From positions 558,001 through 622,000 of the forward strand of contig CAWCJC010000001.1 of the NCBI GenBank assembly GCA_963795835.1: DNA of 64,000 nucleotides, written 5' to 3'. The translations under genes were made by a program, and so were the position numbers. This document shows, one piece after another, positions 45,074 to 55,491 of this stretch; the first letter of the stretch is position 1; every line of letters starts with the position of its first letter. The stretch comes from JALYXI01 sp963795835 (GTDB lineage: Bacteria; Acidobacteriota; Terriglobia; Bryobacterales; Bryobacteraceae). The notes beneath the pieces were generated by a model. That model was given only the letters and a program-made list of their open reading frames with translations. It searched no databases and was not told the DNA's origin.

Positions 45074-45553
45074 TTGCCCACCAAATATCCTGACATTAAG
45101 ATTCTGAGCGAGAACCGCCAGGCCAGTCACAACTACTTCCTGCTGGAGAAATTCGAGGCGGGCTTGGTACTGACGGGAACTGAAGTGAAGAGCATCAAAG
45201 ACGGAAAAATGCAGTTGAAGGAAAGCTATGCTACCGTTTCGGGGAACGAAGCTTGGTTGATGAACGCCCATATCAGCGAGTATTCTCATGGAAACCGGGA
45301 AAATCACGAGCCGGTAAGAAGCCGGAAACTGCTCTTGCACCGCCGCGAAATCGACAAGTTACTGGGGATTACGCGGGAGAAAGGGCTTTCCCTGGTGCCG
45401 ACTAAGGTGTACCTGAAGCAGGGCCGGGTGAAGTGCGAATTCGCGGTAGGCCGCGGCAAAAAGCTGCACGATAAACGAGAAACAGAACGGGCCAAAACAG
45501 CCGAAAATGAGGCGCGAACGGCAATAAGAAATCACAAAGCGCGGACGCAATAA
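45074..45553 (+). CDS. smpB: SsrA-binding protein
   Basis: A protein of 159 residues, the normal SmpB size. OB-fold landmarks ILSENRQASHNYF, LTGTEVKSIKDG, NAHISEYSHGN and the basic tail (KKLHDKRETERAKTAE) that inserts in the ribosomal decoding site. It delivers tmRNA to stalled ribosomes. TTG 45074 is used as start. No clear ribosome site. Divergent from the secretin operon (74 bp apart). The tmRNA gene is not in the window. Confidence 0.95.
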   Translation: MPTKYPDIKILSENRQASHNYFLLEKFEAGLVLTGTEVKSIKDGKMQLKESYATVSGNEAWLMNAHISEYSHGNRENHEPVRSRKLLLHRREIDKLLGITREKGLSLVPTKVYLKQGRVKCEFAVGRGKKLHDKRETERAKTAENEARTAIRNHKARTQ

Positions 45554-45565
45554 AAAGGGGACAGG

Positions 45566-47017
45566 GTGGAGATTCGCTGGGAAAATGGGCGCGCCTCGGA
45601 GTACGAGGGCGGGGCTGTCGCGATTGCAGTTTTTGAGAACGAGGCTCCTTTAAGCAGCTTCGAAGAATGGTTCGCTTCGGGAGAAGTGACGGGCAAGAGC
45701 GGCGAATTTGTTTTGATCCACCATGCTTCTGGCTACAAGGCCGCGCGAGTTCTACTGGCGGGCGCGGGGAAACGGGAAAAGTTCTCCGCGCCGGACCTGC
45801 GCAAGCTTTCGGGTGCGGCAGTTCGTTTCGCAAAAACGCGCGGAATCCAGAAGCTGGCAATTTCGCTGGAGGAGCAGTTCGGGGGCGCGGATTGGTGCTT
45901 CGGCCGCTGTCGAAGGAGCGCTGCTGGGCAACTACGAAAGCGACCGGCTGAAGACGGACAAATCTGGAGTGAAGTTCGCCGAGGAGTTTACTGTTTTCAG
46001 CGGGGGAGAGAACGCCGAGGAAGGAGTCCGGCGGGGACGCATCCTGGGGGAAGCGGCAAATTGGGCGCGTGCGCTGGCGAATGAGCCTCCCAACCTGATG
46101 ACACCCGCTGTGTTGGCGGAACGCGCGCGTGAAATGGCGGAAACGCATGGACTGGCATGCGAAATTTTCGATGAGAGCAAAGATGCGCGACTTGGGAATG
46201 GGCGCGCTGTCTGGGCGTTTCCATGGGCAGCGCCGAACCGCCGCGGTTCATTATTCTCCGGTACACGCCGGAAACGCCGGCGAGCACCAAAGTTCATTTA
46301 GGTCTGGTGGGAAAGGGCGTCACGTTCGACACCGGCGGGATTTCGATCAAGCCCGCCGACAACATGGACAAGATGAAGTACGACATGTGCGGCGCGGTGG
46401 CGGCGCTCGGCGCGATGCAGGCGATCGCGCAGCTGAAGCCCGCGATTCCGGTGACGGCCATCGTCCCGACGGTGGAAAACATGTTGGGGAGCCGGGCGCA
46501 GAGGCCGGGCGATATTGTCACCACACTCTCAGGCAAGACCGTGGAAGTACTCAATACCGATGCGGAAGGCCGGATGATTCTGGCGGACGCCTTGACCTAT
46601 TCACAACGAATCGGATGTACGCACCTGGTGGATGCGGCTACGTTAACCGGCGCGTGCGTGGTGGCGCTGGGCGCGGTGAATACCGGCACGTTCAGTAACG
46701 ACGACGCGTTTTGCGCTGAATGGATCCGGGCGGCGGAAATTGAGGGCGAGAAGATGTGGCGAATGCCACTCGACGATGAATATAAAGAATTACTGAAGAG
46801 CCCTTTCGCGGATTTGCATAATATCGGTGGACGGTATGGCGGGGCAATTACCGCGGCTCTTTTTCTAAAAGAATTCGCCGATCCGCTGCCCTGGGTGCAT
46901 CTGGATATTGCAGGGACGGCGTATTACGAAGAAGTAAAACCATTCCTTGCAAAGGGTCCGACCGCGGTGGCTTTGCGTAGTTTTGTCCGCTTGGCTGCAC
47001 AATTTGGTTCAATTTAG
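45566..47017 (+). CDS. pepA: Leucyl aminopeptidase (M17), three frame breaks
   Basis: The C-terminal catalytic domain is intact: VGKGVTFDTGGISIKPADNM with the metal and catalytic Lys, MKYDMCGA, and NTDAEGRMILADAL. The N-terminal domain and the middle (EGALLGNYESDRLK, LANEPPNLMTPAVLAERA) are in two other frames. Breaks near 45881-45885 (GGGGG), 46179-46181 (AAA) and 46208-46212 each need one base removed. The repaired length is 482 residues, typical of M17. A two-metal cytosolic exopeptidase that trims N-terminal residues. GTG 45566 lies 12 bp after smpB, following AAAGGGGACAGG. Confidence 0.93.
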
Positions 47018-47062
47018 TGAGAAGATTCATGTTAGAGGGAGACTGGTTCACTGAGGGAATGG

Positions 47063-48610
47063 GTGAGCCTTTTAACCGAAATCGAACCGTTATTGCCACA
47101 GACCGATTTGAATCAGAACTTTGACGAGTGGGAAAAACACGTCAAAGACTTTTTCTATATTCGTGAGCCGCACGATGGGGAAATGCTTTATGTCAGTCCC
47201 GGGTATGAGCACATTTTCGGACGATCCCTGGAGAGCTTGTATCGGGACCCGCATTCGTGGCGCCACGCCTTGCATCCGGAGGACGCTGACCGGATCATCC
47301 GGCAAGCGTCTTCGCCCGATGGTTTCCAGGACGATTACCGGATAATCCAGCCTACCGGAGAGGTGCGTTGGATTCGCGCCCGGACTTATCCGGTGCGGGA
47401 CCATTCCGGGGAAGTGTCCCGCATTGCCGGATTTTGCGAGGACATCACCGAATGGAAGCGGCTGGAGCAGCAACTCATTCAATCCCAAAAAATGGATGCG
47501 GTGGGTCGTTTAGCGGGCGGAATTGCGCACGATTTCAATAATCTGATTACCGTAATTAATGGCTATTCCGCGCTGCTGGAAGAGCGGGCGGATTTGCCAG
47601 AGTCCGTTCGCGCCGATATCGAGAGTATTCACCATGCCGGCAAGCGCGCCGCGCTGCTAACCAATCAATTATTGGCCTTCAGCCGCAAACAGCCGAGAAA
47701 ACTGACTTCCATGGACCTGGCGGCTGCGGTTTCAGAGGTGGAACCTCTGCTGCGCCGTTTGATTCGGGAGGACGTGGAACTATCAATCGTGCCCAGCCCG
47801 GGGGCTCTGTGCATTCGCGCCGATGCCACCCAAATTGAACAAGTACTGCTGAATTTGGTAATCAATGCCCGGGATGCAATTCAAGACCAGGGAACGATCA
47901 CGATCGAAGCAAGAGAAGAATACTTCGACGCGAGCCGCGCTTTTATGCACCCAGGTTGCGCAATCGGGCCGTATGCAATGCTCGCGGTGAGTGACAATGG
48001 CTGCGGCATGGATGCGGAGACGCAAGACCGCATCTTCGAACCCTTCTTCACAACCAAGCAGGAAGGACAGGGCACAGGGCTGGGGCTGGCGACAGTTTAC
48101 GGTGTAGTAAAACAGTGCGGGGGCACGATCTGGGTTTATAGCGAGATCGGAGTAGGAACCACGTTCCGGGTTTATTTTCCCCTTTCGCAGCAGAATGTAG
48201 CGGCACCTGCAAAATCCTCGCCCCAGAAAACGAAGCACACGGGCACGGGAACCATCCTGATGGTGGAAGACGACGATCAGGTACGAGCGCTGGCTTCAGC
48301 GGCCTTACGGGCTCGCGGCTACAAGGTCTTCTCCGCTGAAAATGGAGATCAGGCGCTCAAGATTGCCTCCGAGATGACCGACCCCCTCGATCTTTTGATC
48401 ACTGATGTGATTATGCCGAAGATGGGGGGTCCGGAACTGGTGGACACGCTCTCGCCCCTGCGCCCGAGGATGCGGGTGCTATACATTTCCGGTTACACGG
48501 AAAAAGCCATCGTTCCGACGGGAACAATTCCCGCGGGCGTACAACTTCTTCCGAAGCCTTTTACACCGGCGGCGCTGGCGCAAAAGGTAAGCGAAATCAT
48601 GTCGAGTTAG
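47063..48610 (+). CDS. Hybrid sensor histidine kinase/response regulator (PAS-HisKA-HATPase-REC)
   Basis: A protein of 515 residues. PAS domain at about 25-135 (LYVSPGYEHIFGRSLESLY). H-box GRLAGGIAHDFNNLITVING with the phosphorylatable His. ATPase boxes NLVINARDAI, DNGCGMD, GTGLGLATVYGVV. Receiver domain at about 395-512 (ILMVEDDDQVRALASAAL, ITDVIMPKMGGPELV). No membrane helix, so it senses a cytosolic signal. No partner regulator gene is next to it. GTG start at 47063 with GAGGGA upstream. Confidence 0.93.
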   Translation: MSLLTEIEPLLPQTDLNQNFDEWEKHVKDFFYIREPHDGEMLYVSPGYEHIFGRSLESLYRDPHSWRHALHPEDADRIIRQASSPDGFQDDYRIIQPTGEVRWIRARTYPVRDHSGEVSRIAGFCEDITEWKRLEQQLIQSQKMDAVGRLAGGIAHDFNNLITVINGYSALLEERADLPESVRADIESIHHAGKRAALLTNQLLAFSRKQPRKLTSMDLAAAVSEVEPLLRRLIREDVELSIVPSPGALCIRADATQIEQVLLNLVINARDAIQDQGTITIEAREEYFDASRAFMHPGCAIGPYAMLAVSDNGCGMDAETQDRIFEPFFTTKQEGQGTGLGLATVYGVVKQCGGTIWVYSEIGVGTTFRVYFPLSQQNVAAPAKSSPQKTKHTGTGTILMVEDDDQVRALASAALRARGYKVFSAENGDQALKIASEMTDPLDLLITDVIMPKMGGPELVDTLSPLRPRMRVLYISGYTEKAIVPTGTIPAGVQLLPKPFTPAALAQKVSEIMSS

Positions 48611-48685
48611 AACAATACCGCACGCCTGCTATTCCTGGCGCATTGCAGTCAGCCTGCCTTTGTAGCACAATGACAATGCAAAATT

Positions 48686-49939
48686 ATGAGACTGCGCGTA
48701 TTGGGAATCGTACTGGCAGGTGGAAAGGGTACCCGGTTGTACCCGCTCACGAAAGAACGCGCGAAACCGGCGGTCCCTTTTGGTGGAAAATACCGGATAA
48801 TCGATTTCGTCCTGAGTAATTTTATTAACTCGGGCGTAAATTCGATCTATGTTTTGACGCAGTTCCGCAGTCAATCGCTGTTACAGCATTTGAATGAAGG
48901 TTGGCAATTCGGCGGACTGCTGAAGAATCAGTTCATCATTCCGGTGCCGGCGCAGATGCGGTCCGCAGGGGAAACCTGGTACCAGGGGACGGCGGATGCG
49001 ATTTACCAGAACATCAATTTGATTGAGCAGGCGGACCCGCACGTGGTTGCCATTTTCGGCGCCGATCATATCTACCGGATGAATATTGCCGGGATGATCG
49101 AGTTCCACGAAAATCAGAGCGCGGCCGCGACGGTGGCCGCGATTCCGGTAGAGCGACGCATGGCCTCGGAATTCGGCGTAATCGAAACAGAGGAAAGCGG
49201 GCGCATCGTCGACTTCCATGAGAAGCGTCACGACGCGCCAACAATCCCCGGAGATCCGGAGCGCGTCTATGCCTCAATGGGAAACTACGTTTTTTCCACA
49301 CGCGCATTGCTGCGAGAACTCCATGACGATGCCGCGAATGTGAAAAGTTCCCATGATTTCGGGCGCGATATTCTTCCGGCGATGGTGAAACGCTCCGAAG
49401 TTTATGCCTACGATTTTGCAGAAAACAAAATTCCGGGCGAACCCCCAGAGAACGCCGCATACTGGCGCGATGTGGGAACCATTGATGCTTACTACGAAGC
49501 CAACATGGATCTTCGCGCCGTTGCGCCGTCGCTCAACTTGTACAATCGGCAATGGCCGCTGCGAACCACTGGTTTTCCTGATCCGCCCGCCAAGTTTGCG
49601 TTCGACACCGAAGGCCGGCGCGGCATTGCAACCGACTCCATTGTTTCCGGAGGTTCTATTTTGAGTGGTGGGACAGTTCGCAATTCCGTGCTGTCGCGCG
49701 GGGTGAAGGTGCATACCGGCGCGGTAGTTGAAGAATCCATAATTCTGGACAACTGCGACATTGGCCGGCACGCGAAGATTCGCAGGGCAATCCTCGATAA
49801 GAACGTCCGGATCCCGGAAGGAGCCACTATCGGTTACGACCTCGAGCAGGACCGCAGACTTCACCACGTGACCGAAACGGGCATTGTGGTGGTTGAAGGA
49901 CTGCGTTCGGGCGTGGAGATTTCAACTCTGTTCGTGTAG
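48686..49939 (+). CDS. glgC: Glucose-1-phosphate adenylyltransferase
   Basis: A protein of 417 residues, complete. VLGIVLAGGKGTRLYPLT and ERAKPAVPFGGKYRIIDF are the ADP-glucose pyrophosphorylase signature. AADAIYQ-like GTADAIYQNINLIE and FGADHIYRMN line the active site. The C-terminal beta-helix follows (SIVSGGSILSGGTVRNSVLS). It makes ADP-glucose for glycogen. No other glycogen gene is adjacent. About 75 bp separate it from the histidine kinase and no promoter stands out. Confidence 0.96.
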   Translation: MRLRVLGIVLAGGKGTRLYPLTKERAKPAVPFGGKYRIIDFVLSNFINSGVNSIYVLTQFRSQSLLQHLNEGWQFGGLLKNQFIIPVPAQMRSAGETWYQGTADAIYQNINLIEQADPHVVAIFGADHIYRMNIAGMIEFHENQSAAATVAAIPVERRMASEFGVIETEESGRIVDFHEKRHDAPTIPGDPERVYASMGNYVFSTRALLRELHDDAANVKSSHDFGRDILPAMVKRSEVYAYDFAENKIPGEPPENAAYWRDVGTIDAYYEANMDLRAVAPSLNLYNRQWPLRTTGFPDPPAKFAFDTEGRRGIATDSIVSGGSILSGGTVRNSVLSRGVKVHTGAVVEESIILDNCDIGRHAKIRRAILDKNVRIPEGATIGYDLEQDRRLHHVTETGIVVVEGLRSGVEISTLFV

Positions 49940-50025
49940 AAGCGCCATGCGCACGCGCGAGTCGCGGCGACAGGATGTAAGGGCTGATTCAGGAACTCAT
50001 CGACTCGCGTCTTGTGGCGAAAACG

Positions 50026-50928
50026 TTAGGCGCTTACGGTCAAGACGATTTTGCCGCGCACCTTGCCGCTGAGATCGAAGGCTTGCTTCACGTCTTCAAG
50101 CGGGAATGTGTTCTCGACCAGAGTCTTGAGTAAGCCGTCCTCAAACATTCGCGCAATCTCGCCGAGGCGGGTCCCGTTCGGTTGGACGCCCATCATCGCG
50201 ACTCGCACGCCGGGCGTTTCCGGCGGGGGCTGAACCACGGACACCAGGAATCCGCCAGGTTTCAAGATAGTGAGGGAGCGCTGTTGCGTTTCGCCGCCCA
50301 GGGTATCAAATACAACGTCAACGTCTTTCACCAGTTCTTCAAAGCGCTGGGACTTGTAATCGATAAACTCATCGGCCCCAAGCGCGCCGACATACTCGCG
50401 GTTAGCTTCGGAAGCGCTGGCAATCACGTGAGCCCCCTTCCACTTGGCCAGTTGGACGGCCATGGAGCCGACACTTCCGGATGCGGCGTGAATCAGAATC
50501 GTCTGGCCGAATTCGAGACCGGCGGTGTCAAAAAGGGCCTGCCATGCGGTGAGCGCGGCGACCGGCACGGATGCGCTGTGAATCATGTCGAGCGACTTCG
50601 GCGCGAGAGCCGCTTCGGCAGTCTTGACGATGGCATACTCGGCAAAGCCCCCGAGGCGACCAAGGTTGAGGTAAGCGTAAATTTTGTCACCGGGATTGAA
50701 GCCCTCGCCTGACTCGACCATTCCCGCGATATCACAGCCCAGAGTCAGCGGAAGGGTTTGCTGCAGCATCTCCTTGAGCTTGCCGTTTCGAATCTGAATA
50801 TCGACCGGGTTTACTGCCGCGGCAGCAACCTTGACGAGCAATTCTGCCGGGCCCGGTTTCGGCTGATCGATCTCCTCGATCTGGACGACGCTGTTGTCCC
50901 CGTAGGAATGGATGCGAACGGATTTCAT
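50026..50928 (-). CDS. NADPH-dependent quinone oxidoreductase-like MDR protein
   Basis: A protein of 300 residues of the zinc-free medium-chain reductase group. GroES-like N-terminal half (LLVKVAAAAVNPVDIQIRNG) and Rossmann half (QTILIHAASGSVGSMAVQLA, DVVFDTLGGETQQRSL). No zinc-binding cysteines. It probably reduces enones or quinones. It is a single gene between glgC and the divergent receptor gene. Confidence 0.9.
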   Translation of the reverse strand: MKSVRIHSYGDNSVVQIEEIDQPKPGPAELLVKVAAAAVNPVDIQIRNGKLKEMLQQTLPLTLGCDIAGMVESGEGFNPGDKIYAYLNLGRLGGFAEYAIVKTAEAALAPKSLDMIHSASVPVAALTAWQALFDTAGLEFGQTILIHAASGSVGSMAVQLAKWKGAHVIASASEANREYVGALGADEFIDYKSQRFEELVKDVDVVFDTLGGETQQRSLTILKPGGFLVSVVQPPPETPGVRVAMMGVQPNGTRLGEIARMFEDGLLKTLVENTFPLEDVKQAFDLSGKVRGKIVLTVSA

Positions 50929-51021
50929 AGCCCTATGATCGCAGCCTGCGGGAGGAAGTGTGTTGCAGCATCGTCACGCAGTTGTCATCCGGCTGTTACG
51001 TCCGTTTCCTAAGCTCGGACA

Positions 51022-53806
51022 ATGAGGTTCGGTCTGATTTTCTTGATGCTCTTGGCATTCCGGTGTCGGCACAAACAGGTGTAGCGGATGGAGCGATTCG
51101 GGGCGTGGTGCGAGACCCGAACAACGCTGTGATCAATAATGCCGATGTGCGGGCTCGCAACCTGGATACGGGATTCGAACGGCGCACAACCAGTAATGCG
51201 GAGGGGGAATTCGAACTGCCGCTTCTGCCGCTGGGGCGCTACGAGGTGACAGTCACTGCGCCGGGATTCGCCTCTTTACGCAGACGGGAATTGTAGTGAC
51301 GCTGGCGCGTTCGAGCGATCTTGAGATTCCGCTCAAGCTGGCCTCCAGCGCCCAGAATGTGACTGTAGATGCCGATGCTTCCATCCTGACGACCAATACG
51401 TTTGCTGTAGGAGACGCGGTGAATGGGAAGTCGATGGAAAACATGCCGATCACTTCGCGAAACACGTTTAATCTGGCACTGTTTGCGCCGGGATTGAATG
51501 GGCGGCGCGACGACGAGTTCGGGAACCCGACGTTCGCGTTCGGAGGCTTGCAGCGGCGTGCGTTTCTGGTGGACGGCATCGACAATACGCAGCGTGGCGG
51601 GCCGGGGCGGCTGGGCATTTTCTCTCCCGAAACGATTCTGGAGACGCGCGTCATTGCGAATGCGATGGCGGCGGAGTACGGGCGCACCGTAGGAGGCATC
51701 ATCAGCATGGTGACTCGCGGAGGTACGAATGAACTTCATGGTGAAGCACTCGTGCTCGAACGACGGCCCGGGTTTATCGCGCGGCCTTCCCTTGCGGCGA
51801 CGAAGACCTTTTCGCAGTGGGCTACGTTCTCGGGAAACGTAGGAGGCAAGATCATCAAGGACAAGCTCTGGTATTTCGCCAGCGGCGAGTATGAGCCGCT
51901 CGATGGTCCGCGCGCGATCACAATTACGCCCGCCAATGCGCTGGCGTTGAAAAATCCGGCAAGCGATTTAGGGTCGGCACCGTTTGCGCAGCGATTTCAG
52001 ACGTACTTGGGGCGCATTGACTACCAACTCGATTCGCGCAACAGCTTCTATGTCCGGTACAGCAACTTCGTGACGCCTTCAAAGTTCAACACCTCGGGCG
52101 GATTGACGCCGCGCAGCGCGGGCAATAACTTCGACGATCGCAACGACACGGGCGCGACGCAATGGACCAGCATCATTTCTCCAAATACGGTGAATGAGTT
52201 TCGTTTCGGCGCGTTGCAGCGCGAATTTACGCGGCCTCCGGTTTCGGGCGTGGTCTCGCCCGTGGTGAGTATCAGCGGCGTGGCAACCCTGGGATCGAAC
52301 GATGCCGCGAATCAGTATTACAGGGAGCGGCAGTTCGATTTCATTGAGACCCTGAACCATAAATGGGGCCGGCACGCCTTTAAGGTGGGCTTCGATATTG
52401 CAACCATCCAGGTGATTTCGAGCGATCGCTTATCGCAGACGTACACATTCGCGAATTTGAACCAGTACCTGAACACGCTCGCGGGCGTGCCTGGATTCAA
52501 CTACACGCAATTGACGCAGGACTTCGGAAACAATACAGCAACGCATCGGACCAACTCCTACAACTTCTATGCGCAGGACGATTTTCAGATTCGCCCGAAT
52601 TTCACGTTGTCGTACGGGATTCGGTATGAGTACCTGGCCTACCCTTCGCTCGATAAGAACGCGCCGCTTCCGGCTTCGCGTTCGATTCGCAACGATCCGT
52701 ATGATTGGGCTCCGCGGATCGGCTTCGCGTGGCAGCCTGACCGCAAAACGGTGGTTCGCGGCGGGTATGGCTTGTTCTATGACACGACGAATCTGCGGCT
52801 GATTTCTCAGGCGATTCGGCAGAATGGATCGAACGTGCTTCGTTATGTGATTGCCGGGACCGACCCGGCAGCGCCCAAGTTTCTCACAGGGCTGGTGAAT
52901 CCAAATCCCAGTTTCGGCGTAAAGCCGAGCGTGACAAACTTCTCGCCCGATTACAAGCAACTGCATACCTCGCAGACAAATCTGCAGGTGGAACGAGCGT
53001 TGGGCAGTGACTTTTCCGTGACGGCTGCGGTGCAGTATTACGGCGGCCGGCACATCCCTCTCCTGCTTGACGTGAATCTGGGCGCACCGGTGCGATATCT
53101 GGCTGATGGAAGGCCGGTGTTCAGCAGCGCGAACCGTCCCGATCCGCGCTTCAATCAGATTTTGCAGATTTCGTCGGTGGGGAATTCCACTTACTATGGC
53201 GGATTTTTGGCGGTAAGCAAGCGGTTCTCGCGCGGGTTACAGTTCACTGCGTCGTATACGCTGGGCTATGCGTTCAACACGAACGATTCCGTAAGCGACA
53301 CGGGTGTGTCCGTGACCGATTCAACCAACATCAGGCGGGATTACGGGCTGTCCTCAAGCGACCAGCGGCATCGGTTTGTGCTGCAGGGAGTATGGCAGCC
53401 GCATACCGATTTAACTGGGTACATGGGACAAATCGCAAACGGATGGCTTGTAGCGCCCAACGTGACCTGGACGTCCGGTTTTCCCGTCAACGCCGTAGCG
53501 GGAAGCGATCTGAATGGGGACTCCGTGAATAACGACCGGCCCCTGTTTCGCGGCCGCAATGACACGCCGGGTTATGGTTTCCAGGAGGTGAATCTCCGCA
53601 TCAGCCGGACGTTCAGGTTGACGGAGCGCTTCCGGATCGAGGTAATCGCCGAGGCGGAGAATCTGTTCAACAGCTTGAATGTAGCCTGTACGACGGGCGG
53701 ATGCTCAGGCGCCGTGGTCAGCACCGCCAGCGCGCCTGACTTTCGCCGCATCACCAGCGCGACCGATTCGCGGCAGATTCAGTTGGGCGGGAGATTCCGA
53801 TTTTGA
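51022..53806 (+). CDS. Oar-like TonB-dependent outer-membrane receptor, two frame breaks
   Basis: ATG 51022 gives a signal peptide (MRFGLIFLMLLAF then PVSAQ) once one base is added near 51060. The carboxypeptidase-regulatory-like domain follows (GAIRGVVRDPNNAVINNADV, YEVTVTAPGF). A second break at about 51275-51277 (TTT) also needs one added base, leading to VTLARSSDLEIPLKLASS, a plug (RRAFLVDGIDNTQRGG, NELHGEALV) and a long beta-barrel ending GGRFRF. About 928 residues. Such receptors take up glycans or peptides and are abundant in Solibacter relatives. These two breaks are deletions, unlike most in the window. Confidence 0.9.
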
Positions 53807-54999
53807 AGCTCGCGTTTGCCCTCCTGCTGCTGGCAAGCACGGCGGGCGCGCAGAAGACCAGGTTGCTGGTGTTGTCCGTCGATGGGCTGGATAACCGGTA
53901 TCTGACCGGCGCCGATCAGATGGGGCTCCGGATCCCAAACATCCGGCGATTGATGCGGGAAGGAAGTTGGGCTTCGGGCGGCGTGACCGGTGAAGTGCCA
54001 ACGGTGACGTGGCCTTCGCACACCACCTTACTCACTGGGGTGCCTCCAAGGATCCACGGGATCTTGGGAAATCAGAAGCCGGGGGGCGGCGGTTACTACT
54101 GGACTTACGATCTGATCAAGGTGCCGACGCTCTGGGACGCGGCCAAGCGCGCCGGAATGACGACCGCTGCGGTTACCTGGCCGGTGACCGTGGATGCGCC
54201 AATCACCTGGGACCTTCCAGAGTACTTCCTGAAGCGCCAAGGCGGTGAGATGGACCTGGCGGGCGTAGCGTCGAAGTCTACTCCTGGCCTGGTGGACGCG
54301 ATTGCCGCGAAGTATCCGTCTTTCAAGCAGCAGTGGATGGACGACCGGACTCGCACCTTGGCAACGATGTACCTGTTAACAGAGAAGCATCCTGACTTTA
54401 CGGCGGTTCACCTGGTGGATCTGGATAGCGAGCAACACGACACGGAGCCGTTTTCGCCGGCTTCGTTCGCGATGCTTGAGTATACGGATGAGCTGATCGG
54501 CAAGATGCTGGCAGTGTTGCCGGCCGATACGGCGTTTGCTCTGGTGTCCGATCACGGGTTCATTCCGGTGAAGAAGACGGTGGCGATTAAGACACTGCTT
54601 CCGAAGGACAGCGCCGTGAGCTTGAGTCCCTTCTGGGTCTCTACATCGGACGCGGGAGTAGCAAAGGAGTTGGCAAAGTTGCGGACCGACCCGGCGAACG
54701 GTATCGGGCGCGCGATTCCGGAGAGTGAGTGGAAGCGGTTCATGCCCGCCGTGGCTATGCCGCTGGCGGCGTATGAACCCGCGGATGGACTGCTGTTCAG
54801 CCCGGCATCCTCCGGGGAGCTTTATGGCAAGCCCTATGAGATCGGCACGCATGGCTTCTGGCCGGGACGGCCAGGGCCGCGTTCGGTGTATCTGCTGCGC
54901 GGGCCCGGTATTCCGGCCGAACAATTGGGCGAAATTTCAATCCTGGGAATCGCCCCGCGATTTGCAAAGTTACTGGGCCTTGGCGAGATCGGGCGTTAG
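53803..54999 (+). CDS. Secreted alkaline-phosphatase-superfamily phosphodiesterase (ENPP-like)
   Basis: A protein of 398 residues with a signal peptide (KLAFALLLLASTAGA). Metal-binding and nucleophile blocks: LVLSVDGLDNRYL, PTVTWPSHTTLLTGVPP (Thr or Ser nucleophile), VDLDSEQHDTEP, LVSDHGF and GTHGFWPG. It should cleave phosphodiester or phosphate esters in the periplasm. TTG 53803 overlaps the receptor stop by 4 nt, so uptake of a product of this enzyme by the receptor is plausible. The 3' end overlaps sixA by 30 nt. Confidence 0.9.
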   Translation: MKLAFALLLLASTAGAQKTRLLVLSVDGLDNRYLTGADQMGLRIPNIRRLMREGSWASGGVTGEVPTVTWPSHTTLLTGVPPRIHGILGNQKPGGGGYYWTYDLIKVPTLWDAAKRAGMTTAAVTWPVTVDAPITWDLPEYFLKRQGGEMDLAGVASKSTPGLVDAIAAKYPSFKQQWMDDRTRTLATMYLLTEKHPDFTAVHLVDLDSEQHDTEPFSPASFAMLEYTDELIGKMLAVLPADTAFALVSDHGFIPVKKTVAIKTLLPKDSAVSLSPFWVSTSDAGVAKELAKLRTDPANGIGRAIPESEWKRFMPAVAMPLAAYEPADGLLFSPASSGELYGKPYEIGTHGFWPGRPGPRSVYLLRGPGIPAEQLGEISILGIAPRFAKLLGLGEIGR

Positions 55000-55459
55000 T
55001 ATCCACTCCAAGACCCCATCGGGCTCGCCGCGGAAGTTCGCGATTTCCATGGCTACAATCGCGCCTTTGGCAAAATCGAATCGCAGCGTCGGGGTGCCCA
55101 GCAGGAACGCCACCAGCTGTTCTATCAGATGGATTATGCGAGACCAGCATGAGCGAGGATTCTTTCCTGTGATCGCTCAACTCAGCCCACACCATGTGGG
55201 GAGGTCCCTCGGGCACAAGCGTATTTGTCTCGAGCAGCGCTTCTTCGGTCCCCAGAGCGTTCTGCGCGATCTCCGCGGTTTGCCGCGCGCGCACCAGTGG
55301 ACTGGTGAGGATCAGCGAGGGTTTGACTCCCGCTTTCGAAGCGGTTTTCATCACGCTGACCAGTTCGGTTTTGCCCTTGCCGGTGAGTTCCCGCGATGCG
55401 TCATCGCCCTTAGCACTAATGTTTTCGGCGATTCCGTGACGCAACAAATAGAGCTTCAT
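54970..55459 (-). CDS. sixA: Histidine phosphatase SixA, one frame break
   Basis: MKLYLLRHGIAEN carries the RHG phosphohistidine motif. LTSPLVRARQTAEIA and SLMLVSHNP follow. The last 60 residues (HLIEQLVAFLLGTP, FAKGAIVAMEIANF, EWILTPDLAKAQ) lie in another frame. Removing one base at 55131-55132 gives 162 residues, a normal SixA length. SixA dephosphorylates phosphohistidine in signalling proteins, and relatives act on small phosphates. Divergent from ppx, 32 bp apart. Confidence 0.87.
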
Positions 55460-55491
55460 CGTTGCCGCTATTATAGCTTCAGCCCTCCTGA